Source: Calothrix sp. HK-06 | GTDB lineage: Bacteria; Cyanobacteriota; Cyanobacteriia; Cyanobacteriales; Nostocaceae | Direction of reading: 5' to 3' | Assembly (NCBI RefSeq): GCF_001904745.1 | Contig: NZ_MRCD01000056.1 | Coordinates: forward strand, 1 to 58,880 | Length of the DNA: 58,880 nt | Shown here: positions 27,950-36,734 of the stretch, piece by piece | How the letters are laid out: each line of letters begins with the position of its first letter | How positions within the stretch are numbered: position 1 is the first letter of the stretch | Position numbers and translations under genes: made by a program | Notes under the pieces: model-generated | What the model was told of the DNA's origin: nothing | Seen by the model: only the letters and a program-made list of their open reading frames with translations | Database searches by the model: none

Positions 27950-28330
27950 ATGCCCAAACAAGAAAATGTAAAACTGATTACAACCTTAGAATCAGCGATG
28001 ACAGGATTAAATAAAGCTGGGTGGGAATGCCCATTTGGAACATTTTTGTGGGAAGTAAGTGAAAAAGAAGCTTTTAACATTGAGAAAATCTTTGATATAG
28101 AAGCTGTTTCAGAGAATAGCTTATTATCATCTAATTTAGGACAAAAATATAAGCAATTATTAAATTTACTACATACTCATTTATCAAATTTTAAAATCTA
28201 CTCAATAAGCTTTAGCGCTCCTGATGCTTGTAAAGTCAACTTTCAAGAACCTTTTGGGATTGGGACAGGCAGGGATGCCTGTTCCACAATAGGTAAGATT
28301 TATGATAATTTTAAATATTATATTCAGTAG
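27950..28330 (+). CDS. NuiA-like (nuclease A inhibitor family) protein, C-terminus altered by a repeat
   Basis: 126 residues. The N-terminal LESAMTGLNKAGWECPFGTF, then LWEVSEK, recalls the GLLFMSESEYPFEVFLWE block of the Anabaena nuclease inhibitor NuiA, and YKQLLNLLHTHLSNFKIYSI matches its FQKLLEVIKSNL region. The resemblance is from memory and weak. The last 25 residues are encoded by repeat A copy 5 (28264-28290), suggesting the repeat inserted into and changed the C-terminal end. It could equally be an unknown small protein. Confidence 0.4.
   Translation: MPKQENVKLITTLESAMTGLNKAGWECPFGTFLWEVSEKEAFNIEKIFDIEAVSENSLLSSNLGQKYKQLLNLLHTHLSNFKIYSISFSAPDACKVNFQEPFGIGTGRDACSTIGKIYDNFKYYIQ
28264..28290 (+). 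repeat. Interspersed palindromic repeat A, copy 5 (inside a coding frame)
   Basis: GACAGGCAGGGATGCCTGTT then CCACAAT, nearly identical to copy 2, here within the 3' part of the 27950 gene. Confidence 0.7.
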
Positions 28331-28437
28331 CTTCACTGAGTTATTTACAATACATTTGTATTAAAAAACGCAAAATTACGGAATACTTAATTAGGTCATA
28401 GTTGTATTGTGGAGACATACGCAACTCAGTACTACCT

Positions 28438-29847
28438 ATGACAATTGAGTTTCCCTTAGTGACTAATGGTTCGCAGATAGTGGATTCGGATGGGCAAGTT
28501 ATTTTACTGCGTGGAGTTAATTGGTCTGGGTTTGAAACAGATAATCATGCACCGCACGGACTGTGGACAAGAGATTGTACAGAGATGCTGGTTCAGATTA
28601 AGAAGCTAGGTTATAATGTTATCCGTTTACCTTTTTCTGTAGAATGTTTGAGTTCTAATTGGGTAACGGGGATTGATTTTAAGAATGGTAAAAACCAAGC
28701 TTTAAAGGATAAGAAACCTTTGGAGGTGATGGATTTTGTTATTCAAGAAGCTGGACGCCAAGGTTTGATGATGCTTTTAGATTGTCATCGACTTAATGAC
28801 TTTTACACTCCGCAGTTGTGGTATGGAGATGGTTTTTCTGAAGAAGATTGGATTGATGCATGGACATTACTAGCGAAACGGTACAAAAACCAAGCAAATG
28901 TTATTGGTGCAGACTTGAAGAATAATCCACATGGCACCGCGACTTGGGGTAGTGGAGATATTGCAACAGATTGGAGACTAGCGGCAGAACGTTGTGGAAA
29001 TGCCATTTTATCTGTAAATCCTAACTGGTTAATTGTAGTCGAAGGGATTTCCGGTTCTGTTGCAGGGCAAAAACTTTCAAAACATTGGTGGGGTGGTAAT
29101 TTAGAAGGTGTTCGCAATAACCCTGTTCGGTTATCAGTTGCGAATAAGTTGGTATATTCTGTACACGAGTACGGCGCTGGAGTTTTGGCGCGAGAATGGT
29201 TTCAAAGACCAACATCAGAAATATTAGACCTTCTCAAATACTGTTGGGAAATGGGTTTTAATTATATTGCTTCCGAAAATATTGCTCCGGTTCTAATTGG
29301 AGAATTTGGCGGCGAGAGTGTAAATAAAGATACAGTTGAAGGGTTATGGCAGAGAGCGTTGGTTGAGTATATTCAAGAAAACCAACTTCATTACACTTAC
29401 TGGTCTTGGAATTCTAATAACGGTTATACGAGCGGAATATTACAAGACGACTGGATAAATATTAATCAACAGAAACAAGATTTACTCGCAACAACTTTAT
29501 TTGAGGCGCCTATATCGGCTGTAACTCGAATAGCTTCAACTAGTATGTTGGACATTGAGATAATTCTTGAATCAAATTGGGATAAGAGACTATGTGTACT
29601 TTTTCGAGTCACCAATAATAGTGGTGAGAAGTTGGCACCGAAGTGGAAATTATCATTTATTCCCGGTCAAGTACAAATTAATCAAATTTGGAATGGGAAA
29701 TTTTACCTACAACCACCAACAATAACTGTCATACCAGAAGATTCCGGAATGGGTTTAGCTCCAAATCAAGTTATTGAGATTGGATATTCTGCCGACAAAT
29801 TTGGCACTAACTATCAACCCAGTGATGTCAAATTAATACTTATTTAA
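28438..29847 (+). CDS. Glycoside hydrolase family 5 protein with CBM2-like tail; catalytic acid/base Glu replaced
   Basis: 469 residues. The GH5 barrel (residues 1-350) shows ILLRGVNWSGFET, GYNVIRLPFS, LMMLLDCHRL, the loop ADLKNNPHGTATWGSGD and the nucleophile strand VLIGEFGGES (E289). In active family members the fourth-strand motif is N-E-P; here it is N162-N163-P, so the proton donor Glu is an Asn. The last 100 residues are a beta-sandwich rich in Trp and Asn (LAPKWKLSFIPG, INQIWNGKFYLQ), like a family 2 cellulose-binding module. No signal peptide. It may bind rather than cleave beta-glucans. The ATG at 28438 is preferred over a TTG at 28402. Confidence 0.85.
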   Translation: MTIEFPLVTNGSQIVDSDGQVILLRGVNWSGFETDNHAPHGLWTRDCTEMLVQIKKLGYNVIRLPFSVECLSSNWVTGIDFKNGKNQALKDKKPLEVMDFVIQEAGRQGLMMLLDCHRLNDFYTPQLWYGDGFSEEDWIDAWTLLAKRYKNQANVIGADLKNNPHGTATWGSGDIATDWRLAAERCGNAILSVNPNWLIVVEGISGSVAGQKLSKHWWGGNLEGVRNNPVRLSVANKLVYSVHEYGAGVLAREWFQRPTSEILDLLKYCWEMGFNYIASENIAPVLIGEFGGESVNKDTVEGLWQRALVEYIQENQLHYTYWSWNSNNGYTSGILQDDWININQQKQDLLATTLFEAPISAVTRIASTSMLDIEIILESNWDKRLCVLFRVTNNSGEKLAPKWKLSFIPGQVQINQIWNGKFYLQPPTITVIPEDSGMGLAPNQVIEIGYSADKFGTNYQPSDVKLILI

Positions 29848-29866
29848 ATTTAATATATTCGTTGTA

Positions 29867-29888
29867 GAGACGTGATTTATCACGTCTC
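29867..29888 (+). terminator. Hairpin after the GH5 gene
   Basis: GAGACGTGATTTATCACGTCTC: a 9-bp perfect stem, 19 bp past the GH5 stop. A common cyanobacterial repeat that likely stops transcription here. Confidence 0.6.
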
Positions 29889-29992
29889 CACTATATATGA
29901 TTTTTGTAATCTAAATTTATGACAATTTGCTAGAAAAATATAATATACGAGGTTATGTAATAGTTAGATTATAAAAGACAGCGAGGTAAATT

Positions 29993-30154
29993 ATGGAGTA
30001 CTTAATTACACTAGCAGAAGAAACTAATTGGCATATTAATGAATCAGACCTTATTGGCCATCTTTTTAAGAAATGGTTGAATATTCAAATTAAGGAAATG
30101 ACTAATGCAGATGATTTTTATTTAAGATGCTACCCTCCGGGAAAACTGCGTTAA
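29993..30154 (+). CDS. Small hypothetical protein, possibly a fragment
   Basis: 53 residues from ATG 29993 with a GCGAGG site 7 bp upstream. It reads EYLITLAEETNWHINESDLI, then HLFKKWLNIQIKEM. The start and composition look genuine, but the end (RCYPPGKLR) runs into repeat-like DNA, so it may be the head of a truncated gene. No family recognised. Confidence 0.4.
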   Translation: MEYLITLAEETNWHINESDLIGHLFKKWLNIQIKEMTNADDFYLRCYPPGKLR

Positions 30155-30227
30155 CGTACCTCAGCATGACACAAAAGCACACTTTTCAAACAACCTCTAA
30201 GCACTGTACAGCCATTAGTATAGTTAG

Positions 30228-30250
30228 TTTGACAACCACTGGTTGTCAAA
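30228..30250. repeat. Perfect 23-bp palindrome
   Basis: TTTGACAACCA, one C, TGGTTGTCAAA. It lies between the small gene and the convergent glycosyltransferase and may be a bidirectional terminator. Confidence 0.55.
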
Positions 30251-30308
30251 TCTTACGTAGATTCAGATGTTGGGTTACGCTGTCGCTACACCCAACCTAC
30301 GAGATCAT

Positions 30309-31964
30309 TCAAATTCCATATGCGCGTGGGTAAGGTTTTAGTAGTATTTTTGCTTGATATACGTGAATATTGTTTACAACTACACCTCCGCGTTTAATTG
30401 GAACTTTTGCAATTTCGTTGAAGCTATTGAAGTGAGATTTGTAGCTTGTCATTAAATCTTCTCTAGTGGTGAATGCTTCGGTTGTAATATATAGTGCATC
30501 TTTGCCTAGCCATTCATCTGGTTTTGACCAAAATGCAAAGCCGCGTATATCATAACCAATATCAAAACATGTAATTGGGATGTTAGAGATTGGGTGGAGT
30601 GCCATTGCAATGAGTCCACCATAATAATAGCGGTTGGTAAATATAAAGTTAGATGTTTTTAAAGCTTCGCGTAATACTTCAGACTCTGCAAAACCACTTC
30701 GTACTTGTTGAATGTCTATTAATTCTGTAGAAGATGGGTCATTTTGCGGCGCCACAAGTCCACCAAATATTGCAAAGTTACTAGGTTTTTGCAGTGTACC
30801 TGCTGTAATATGCAGTAAAAGAAATAGTAAAATTGTTGAAACTACTACTCCTGTACCAACCAGCCATCGCCACACCGAACGTTTAGAACGATTATACCAA
30901 ATTACAGCTTGCTGTCCTAGTAGTAAAGTTGCTCCCCAAAATCCTGGCATTGACCAAGCTGGCAATATCTGACGATATCCTCCTATTAAGTTAAATCCTA
31001 AAATCAAAGGTAAAGATAACCATAATATAAATATGTTTTTTTGGTCTTTAAATTCTTTAAATTCTTTACAATCTGTATCAATATATTTTTTAGAAAATAT
31101 TTGACGAATTTGATTAATTGTGGTTTTTAATGTAATGCGCCACAATGGAAACCCTATAGTGGGAAATAAATAACCAATACCAACTAAACATACTAGCAAC
31201 ACATTTAGAAAATTATAGCCGACTTTAGGTACTGCGCGCTCTGACTGAAAAAGAAACGAAACCCAGTCATGTTGAATATTCCAATATAAAATAGGTGATA
31301 TAGTAAGCAAAAATAATCCAACACCTAACCATGTCCAAACAGAACTCAAAACTCTACGATGCTGTTGACTAGTTAAGCAAAAACCAACTAGTCCAAATCC
31401 TAAAATAAAACCATGATATTTACTTAAACAAGCTAAACCTACTAAAACCGAAAGAATAGTCAAACGGTAACTAGGAATATATTTACTTGGTGGAAAATCA
31501 AAATCTTCCTTAAAAAACTCGCAAACTGCACAATATAAACTTGCTGACCAGAAAAACATTAGCGGATTATCGGGTAAAGCGAATGTACCAAATGCAAGTT
31601 GATATATTGGTGTTACTGTGGCAATTGCCAATGTTAATGTCGCTGCTTTGACTGAAAATAATCTGGCACTTGTTAAATACAATAGTACTAAACTACCTGT
31701 ATGTAAAATTAGGGCGCCTAAGCGAATAGTAAATTGGGATACATTACCAGTCAACCAAGGTCCGAAACCAGTAGAAAAAGCCACAAGCAACGGATGGTCA
31801 AAGTAACTCCAGTCTAGGTGCAGGCTATAAACATAATAATATGCTTCATCAAAGCTCGGATAAAGCCAGAAAGCAATCAAACTCCTAAATACCAGTCCTC
31901 CAAGCAGCAAATTAAGCGCTAGCTTGTTAGTTTTCTTAGCCATCCTTTTCTGGACTACTTGCAT
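30309..31964 (-). CDS. Glycosyltransferase family 39 (ArnT-like) membrane protein
   Basis: 551 residues with about ten membrane helices. The N-terminal loop SFDEAYYYVYSLHLDWSYFD, then HPLL, contains the Asp-Glu typical of GT-C/family 39 glycosyltransferases, followed by LPDNPLMFFWSASLY, the PMT-type motif. Such enzymes move a sugar from a polyprenyl-phosphate carrier to a lipid or protein on the outer face of the membrane. Donor and acceptor are unknown. The ATG at 31964 was used; a second Met at residue 8 is possible. Confidence 0.88.
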   Translation of the reverse strand: MQVVQKRMAKKTNKLALNLLLGGLVFRSLIAFWLYPSFDEAYYYVYSLHLDWSYFDHPLLVAFSTGFGPWLTGNVSQFTIRLGALILHTGSLVLLYLTSARLFSVKAATLTLAIATVTPIYQLAFGTFALPDNPLMFFWSASLYCAVCEFFKEDFDFPPSKYIPSYRLTILSVLVGLACLSKYHGFILGFGLVGFCLTSQQHRRVLSSVWTWLGVGLFLLTISPILYWNIQHDWVSFLFQSERAVPKVGYNFLNVLLVCLVGIGYLFPTIGFPLWRITLKTTINQIRQIFSKKYIDTDCKEFKEFKDQKNIFILWLSLPLILGFNLIGGYRQILPAWSMPGFWGATLLLGQQAVIWYNRSKRSVWRWLVGTGVVVSTILLFLLLHITAGTLQKPSNFAIFGGLVAPQNDPSSTELIDIQQVRSGFAESEVLREALKTSNFIFTNRYYYGGLIAMALHPISNIPITCFDIGYDIRGFAFWSKPDEWLGKDALYITTEAFTTREDLMTSYKSHFNSFNEIAKVPIKRGGVVVNNIHVYQAKILLKPYPRAYGI

Positions 31965-32159
31965 TCTTATCTCTATATATATATTTCCAACTTGAATAAC
32001 CTAACGTAAAACTGTGCCATTGTGTAACAAAATATTCGAGTGTACGTTTCATCTTACCAATGGTTCAAATTTTATCTCTAAATCATACAAACCATAGGAT
32101 GAGGTTTTCGCATCAGCTTAGGGAGTAGTTTAAAAGCACTATATTGATGGAATACAACA

Positions 32160-32828
32160 ATGACACTCAAGGGTGTACTTTTAGATGTTGATGGAACGCT
32201 TGTTATAAGTAATGATGCTCATGCACAAGCTTGGGTTGAAGCGTTTGCCGACTTTGGGTATAAGGTGGAGTTTGACCAGGTTCGTCCTTTGATAGGAATG
32301 GGTGGTGACCAGGTAGTGCCGAAGTTTGCTGCTGATTTATCGGGTGAAGAAGGTGAAGGTAAAGAAATTGCTGACCGTCGTAAGGAGTTGATAATTAATA
32401 AATTTGGTAAAACTCTAACGCCTGCACCTGGAACACACGATTTAATTATGAAGGTGCAAAATCAGGGTTTAAAAACGATGATAGCCAGTTCGGCGACAAC
32501 TGAAGAACTGAGTGTACTACTAAAAGCAGCAGGTGTTGATGACCTGTTGAGTGAAGAGAATGCAACAACTTCAAGTGATGCGAAGTCCTCAAAACCCGCA
32601 CCAGACATAGTTGAAGCAGCATTAGAGAAAATAGGAATGGCGCCACAAGAAGTTATAATGCTTGGGGATACTCCTTACGATATTGAATCTGCTGGCAAAG
32701 CTGGAGTAAAAGTTATTGCGTTTCGCTGCGGTGGTTTTGACGATAGTCAGTTAAGCAAAGCTATCGCTATTTACGATAACCCTGCTGATTTACTTGCACA
32801 ATACGACAATTCACCGCTAGCTGCATAA
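32160..32828 (+). CDS. HAD-superfamily hydrolase (phosphoglycolate phosphatase / beta-phosphoglucomutase-like)
   Basis: 222 residues with the four HAD motifs: I, LDVDGTLVISN (nucleophile Asp); II, MIASSATTEE (Ser); III, the Lys in SSKPAPD; IV, IMLGDTPYDIESA. The helical cap after motif I is of the PGMB type. It is a soluble phosphatase or phosphomutase of unknown substrate. It starts with ATG at 32160 and is not linked to its neighbours. Confidence 0.9.
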   Translation: MTLKGVLLDVDGTLVISNDAHAQAWVEAFADFGYKVEFDQVRPLIGMGGDQVVPKFAADLSGEEGEGKEIADRRKELIINKFGKTLTPAPGTHDLIMKVQNQGLKTMIASSATTEELSVLLKAAGVDDLLSEENATTSSDAKSSKPAPDIVEAALEKIGMAPQEVIMLGDTPYDIESAGKAGVKVIAFRCGGFDDSQLSKAIAIYDNPADLLAQYDNSPLAA

Positions 32829-32932
32829 ATAGTTGAAGCAAGGTAAATAATTGAGTGCGGCTGTAAAGTATAGTATATAAAGCATAACAGCCGCTTCCAA
32901 TACTGCAAGAACAGCTTACAAACGCGAAAAAT

Positions 32933-33025
32933 CGTAGGTTGGGTGGAGGAACGGAACTCAAGTTTCCAAGACGCAAGTTGGGTTGCGCCTACGGCGTACT
33001 ACGTAAACGCAAAGCCTCCTATTTA
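32933..33025. repeat. Interspersed GTAGGTTGGGT / ACGGCGTACTACG repeat
   Basis: Starts GTAGGTTGGGT and contains GGGTTGCGCCTACGGCGTAC followed by TACGTAAACGCAAAGCC. The same words recur, rearranged or inverted, at 54886-55032 and 56288-56341, and shorter pieces occur at 30269-30303 and 58662-58681. Confidence 0.6.
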
Positions 33026-33078
33026 GTACCCTTGGTGTTCCCACAGGTAGCGTGGGAACTAATTGTTACACAGCCATT

Positions 33079-34227
33079 TTATACACTAACTACTTCCTTA
33101 ACTGGCGCCTGCTCTGTTGATTGCTGCACACGGTTGAGCCATTTTTCGGCTTTGGAGTAATTGTCTTTTTGCACTTGTATGATGGCTTGTTTGAAGTTAA
33201 GTGTTACTCCCCAAACGTCACTATGGAAGCGCTTTTCTTGTTTCATTTTGTCGAAGAACTCTACTGCTTCAATGTGTGTTAACCCTCCTTCGGTTTTGGC
33301 TATTGATAGCATTACTTCAAATACGTCATCTGCCATTTTGGCATCACCGCAGACATAGTAATGGCATTTAGGATGTGATAGTTGCTGCCAAAGTTTTTCT
33401 GGGTTTTGCTCCATTAGGTTTTGTACGTACATCTTTTGGGCGCCGACGCGGGAGAATGCCACTTCTAAGCCAGTTAGAACACCTTGATTTTACCAAGATT
33501 GTAATTGTTCTTGGTAGATAAAATCGCTATGGTTACGACAACCAAAATAGAGAGTTGCATTACTTAGATGTTGTCCTTGCTCCAATAATGCTTGACGATA
33601 TTGGAGCAAGGCTATTAATGGAGATACTCCGGTTCCTGGGCCTACCATTAGCATAGCTGCATCTGGGTCGCTGGGAGGACGGAAGGTAGAGGTACGCACA
33701 CCGATGCGAACTTTTGCTCCAACTTCTAACTCCGCTAGGTAGTTTGAGCATAGTCCTTGACGAACTTTACCTGCGTCAGTTTTAACTTGTAATACACCAA
33801 CGCTGATTTGAATATGTTGGGGATAAAGTAAAGGAGAGGAAGAAATTGAGTAAAGACGAGGTTTTTGTTTGGGTAATAATTCTATTAAGGCACCAAGGGT
33901 AATATTGACACTTGGGAATTCATCGAACAAGTCAACAACGCTCATAAAGTTATCTATAATATTTTTCTTGAGCGCGCGGTTGTCAGGGTTGTCTTCTGGG
34001 AGTCGGAGTATTTCCAACCAAGTTTCCAAGCGTTGTTTATCTTCAGGTGCTGCTGCCACTGTATACATATGTGCCAGCAACTCGTTAAACGGTTCGCGTA
34101 AAGCTAGGTCGAGTTCTTCTCTAAGTACTTGACCTACTGTTGTTGGCATGGTGAATGGCGCCCTGTCCTCGGTTGCTGTATCATCGGGTGTTACAGATGT
34201 TAGCTTAATCGGACTTAGAATTAAGAC
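33079..34227 (-). pseudogene. C-terminal part of a cytochrome P450 reductase/sulfite reductase-type flavoprotein, nonsense mutated
   Basis: One frame reads through [20 protein letters not shown] (FAD-binding RxYS), [36 protein letters not shown] (NADPH site) and [20 protein letters not shown]. It then meets a TAA at 33490-33492 and continues in the same frame with [20 protein letters not shown] and [14 protein letters not shown] (NADPH domain end). The N-terminal FMN domain is absent: the frame begins by overlapping the end of crcB at about 34227. A long ATG frame starts at 34149. It is both truncated and interrupted. Confidence 0.8.
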
Positions 34228-34612
34228 TACCTAAAGTTACACCCAATTGCACAGCAATCATTCCAACTAGCATACTGCCTAGCCAATAGAGTAGAGCTAC
34301 TGTTGTATTGCCTTTATCTATTAGGGTAAAAGTTTCTAATCCAAAAGTCGAAAATGTAGTATAGGCGCCGCAAAAACCAGTTGCGATTGCTAACCGAATT
34401 TCAGGTGAAAGGGTTTTAAACTTTTGCTCGTTTAGCGTGTAAAACAAAGCAATGATAAAACAGCCAGTTACATTAATCAAAAACGTACCATAGTAGGAAA
34501 AGTCTTTACCAATCGTTGCTTTGGTAAATTCAGTTATAACGTAGCGTCCTACAGCACCTGGGATAGCACCTAAAGCAATTGCCATCACAGTACGAATAAA
34601 ACTATTTTGCAT
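34205..34612 (-). CDS. crcB: Fluoride ion channel CrcB (second copy)
   Basis: 135 residues, four membrane helices. Fluc-family marks are [29 protein letters not shown] (Asn and Gly of the pore) and [19 protein letters not shown] (the Phe-containing break helix). It exports toxic fluoride by a passive channel. It lies 76 bp after a paralogue on the same strand; such tandem pairs can form hetero-dimers. Its 3' end overlaps the remnant flavoreductase frame. Confidence 0.93.
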   Translation of the reverse strand: MQNSFIRTVMAIALGAIPGAVGRYVITEFTKATIGKDFSYYGTFLINVTGCFIIALFYTLNEQKFKTLSPEIRLAIATGFCGAYTTFSTFGLETFTLIDKGNTTVALLYWLGSMLVGMIAVQLGVTLGSLNSKSD

Positions 34613-34688
34613 TATTAAAATTTTCCTTGGTAATTAAATAATTGGATATAGATTATAAAAATAGTAACCTTGTTCCTGTGAATCGTTA

Positions 34689-35087
34689 CTATCCCACAAT
34701 CAGTTTTGCTAAATAACGACCTAATATAATACCAAGTACCGCTAAAATCGCACTGCCTGCCCAGTAAAAAATGCTGGCTTTTTGCTTGCCATTCCGCCAC
34801 AGCGTGAATGTATCATACCCATAAGTTGAGAAGGTAGTATAAGAACCCAAGAAACCAGTTCTTACCAGCAAATCTATCTCAGGTGAGAATCCTTTAATGC
34901 CCTTAAATAATGTGAAGAAAAAACCCATTAGTAAACAGCCTGTGAAATTGATAATAAAAGTGCCGTAAGGAAAGTTTGTTCCTATCGCTTTCTTACAAAA
35001 TTCAGTCAAATAATATCGGATCAAAGCGCCAGGAATCGCACCGATAGCGATAGCAATTACACCGATAAAAGTAACATTTTGCAACAA
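34689..35087 (-). CDS. crcB: Fluoride ion channel CrcB (first copy)
   Basis: 132 residues, four membrane helices, same family marks: PGALIRYYLTEF, FIINFTGCLLMGFFFTL, RTGFLGSYTTFSTYGYDTF. It lies upstream of the second crcB and is probably its operon partner. A fluoride riboswitch would be expected upstream (35088 onwards), but I could not make the consensus fit. Confidence 0.93.
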   Translation of the reverse strand: MLQNVTFIGVIAIAIGAIPGALIRYYLTEFCKKAIGTNFPYGTFIINFTGCLLMGFFFTLFKGIKGFSPEIDLLVRTGFLGSYTTFSTYGYDTFTLWRNGKQKASIFYWAGSAILAVLGIILGRYLAKLIVG

Positions 35088-35409
35088 TTAATACACTCCT
35101 TAACAAATTACGTTCATTAACACAGAATTAAATTACCGAAAATAAAACCCTACAGGCTTTAGCGGTAACAATAAAATTTTGCCATTTCCCATCAAATGGA
35201 TATTATTACTGACATCGTAGGATGTCTTTATAATAATTGGTTTTTACTTATTAAGTATATATAAAATTTTAATTTGAGTTTGTCAATAAGACTATATCAG
35301 CATTATTAACCCAAGTTGCTAGTTACTTACTCAGGCGCAAAGCGCCTGAGTATCGCAGGGTACCCCAACCATAATAAAATCCCCTCCAGAAGAATAATTT
35401 GGAGGAGCA
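35088..35409. other. Intergenic region upstream of crcB, about 320 bp
   Basis: Contains a small hairpin GACATCGTAGGATGTC (35211-35226) and a perfect 25-bp palindrome at 35328-35352 (TACTCAGGCGC, AAA, GCGCCTGAGTA). No gene. The promoter for the crcB pair should be here. Confidence 0.4.
35328..35352. repeat. Perfect hairpin TACTCAGGCGC-AAA-GCGCCTGAGTA
   Basis: An 11-bp perfect stem with a three-base loop, between the crcB promoter region and the IS982 remnant. Confidence 0.6.
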
Positions 35410-35665
35410 TATGCATTCACGAAATAATTGCTATCTATGCTATCACCGACGACTTGTTGAAAGCTATTGGGCATGAAGATGATGTCCGTAGAGGGATGAG
35501 TGATGCAGAAATTATTACAACCGAGGCGCGTGGCAGCGATATTTTTCTGTCGTAATCACAGCAATGCTTGTAGATATATGAGAGACCATAATCTCGTTCC
35601 ACAAATGTTAAAAAAATCACGATTCAATCGGCGCCTGTACCGACTCCGCGTGCTTCGCACCGGAG
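35410..35665 (+). pseudogene. IS982-family transposase remnant (N-terminal part)
   Basis: Frame 1 reads DDLLKAIGHEDDVRRGMSDA, then EIITTE. After a frameshift near 35525 it continues VAAIFFCRNHSNACRYMRDH, then NLVPQMLKKSRFNRRLYRLR. This is the N-terminal part of IS982 transposases (typically DDFLKALG..., MSDAEV..TTALVAA.YFGGN). The DDE core is absent, so it is a dead fragment. Confidence 0.75.
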
Positions 35666-35669
35666 GAGG

Positions 35670-35690
35670 ATAACCCGCAACTTGGGTTAT
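35670..35690. repeat. ATAACCC-GCAACTT-GGGTTAT inverted repeat
   Basis: Seven-bp arms. The same sequence in reverse orientation (AATAACCCAAGTTGTGGGTT) lies at 54192-54214 inside the 3' end of a coding gene, and a half copy lies at about 35308. Confidence 0.5.
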
Positions 35691-35856
35691 TAACTAAACT
35701 TTAAATTTTGTAGCCAAAAAATCAATAATGATTACTATAACCATCTTATATAGATTGCGTGATGCTCCCACACTCACCGGGAAGGTGTGGAAGCGTCACT
35801 TAGTTAGGATACCAAACCACATACGAAAGCATGAAATTATTTATAATGGTGGAAAA

Positions 35857-36657
35857 ATGTTAAGTATTGAAGAAACAATTGATTTATGTCAAGACTTAAT
35901 TCTTGAAAAAACTGGGAAATTGCTCAGTTTTATTCAAAAAGTTATACTGCGCGAATCTTTAACTCAAACTAAAAAGACTTATGCTAAAATCGCGGTAGAA
36001 AATAACTACTCGGAAAATTATATTAAGCAATTTGTCGCTCCTAAATTATGGCAATTACTTTCAAATACTGTTGGTGAAAGAGTTAATCGAACCAATTGCG
36101 ATGCGGTGTTAAAAGAACGCTTAGAAATTTTATCTTCTTTCAATGCATCACGGGTGAATCAAACATATAGAATAATTTTAGAATTGCCTGAAGGTTCTGT
36201 TCCTTTGCTGTCTTCATTGTATATTGAGCGAGGTATCGAACAAATTTGTTACCAAGAAATTCTCCAACCAGGAGCATTTATTCGCATCAAAGCTCCAAGA
36301 AAAATGGGCAAGACTTCACTTATGGCAAGAATTCTTGCTTACGCTGACTCTAAAAATTATCATACAGTGCGCTTGAGCCTATATCATGCGGAAACAGAAA
36401 TTTTTGCAATGGTTATGTGCAAATATTAATTTACAATTAAGTTGAAATCAAAGATTTCTGATTTTTGGGATGAGGATATTGGTGCTTTAATGAACTGCAC
36501 TATTTATGTTCAAGAATATTTATTAAATCACATTTCTAGCCCACTCGTTTTAGCCTTAGATCAAGTTGAACAGTTATTTGACTATCCCAACCTTGCTCGT
36601 GATTTTTTTGCATTGTTACGCTCATGGTATGAAGAAACTAGAGCTATTTATGCTTGA
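35857..36657 (+). pseudogene. AAA-like ATPase of vWA/MoxR-associated conflict type, frameshifted
   Basis: ATG at 35857 begins SIEETIDLCQDLILEKTGKL and a helix-turn-helix-like region (KIAVENNYSENYIKQFVAPK), the N-terminal domain often preceding AAA-like ATPases in cyanobacteria. Next come LPEGSVPLLSSLYIERG and Walker A IRIKAPRKMGKTSLMARILA. The frame breaks at about 36400-36450 after a small deletion (FLQWLCANINLQL in one frame, KISDFWDEDIGALMNCTIYV in another) and resumes with Walker B SPLVLALDQVEQLFDYP, ending at 36657. The effector part is missing, so this is a decayed conflict-system ATPase. Confidence 0.75.
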
Positions 36658-36734
36658 TGTTACAAATAATTCTCAAACGAAATTAATGATTTGTAACATC
36701 ACGCAACATGAATTTACTACTTAATACTCAGCAC

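Noticed and set aside
35088-35400. Fluoride riboswitch upstream of crcB
   Set aside because: GATGGG and ACCGC-like pieces are present, but order and pairing do not give the conserved pseudoknot. Listed only as a test.
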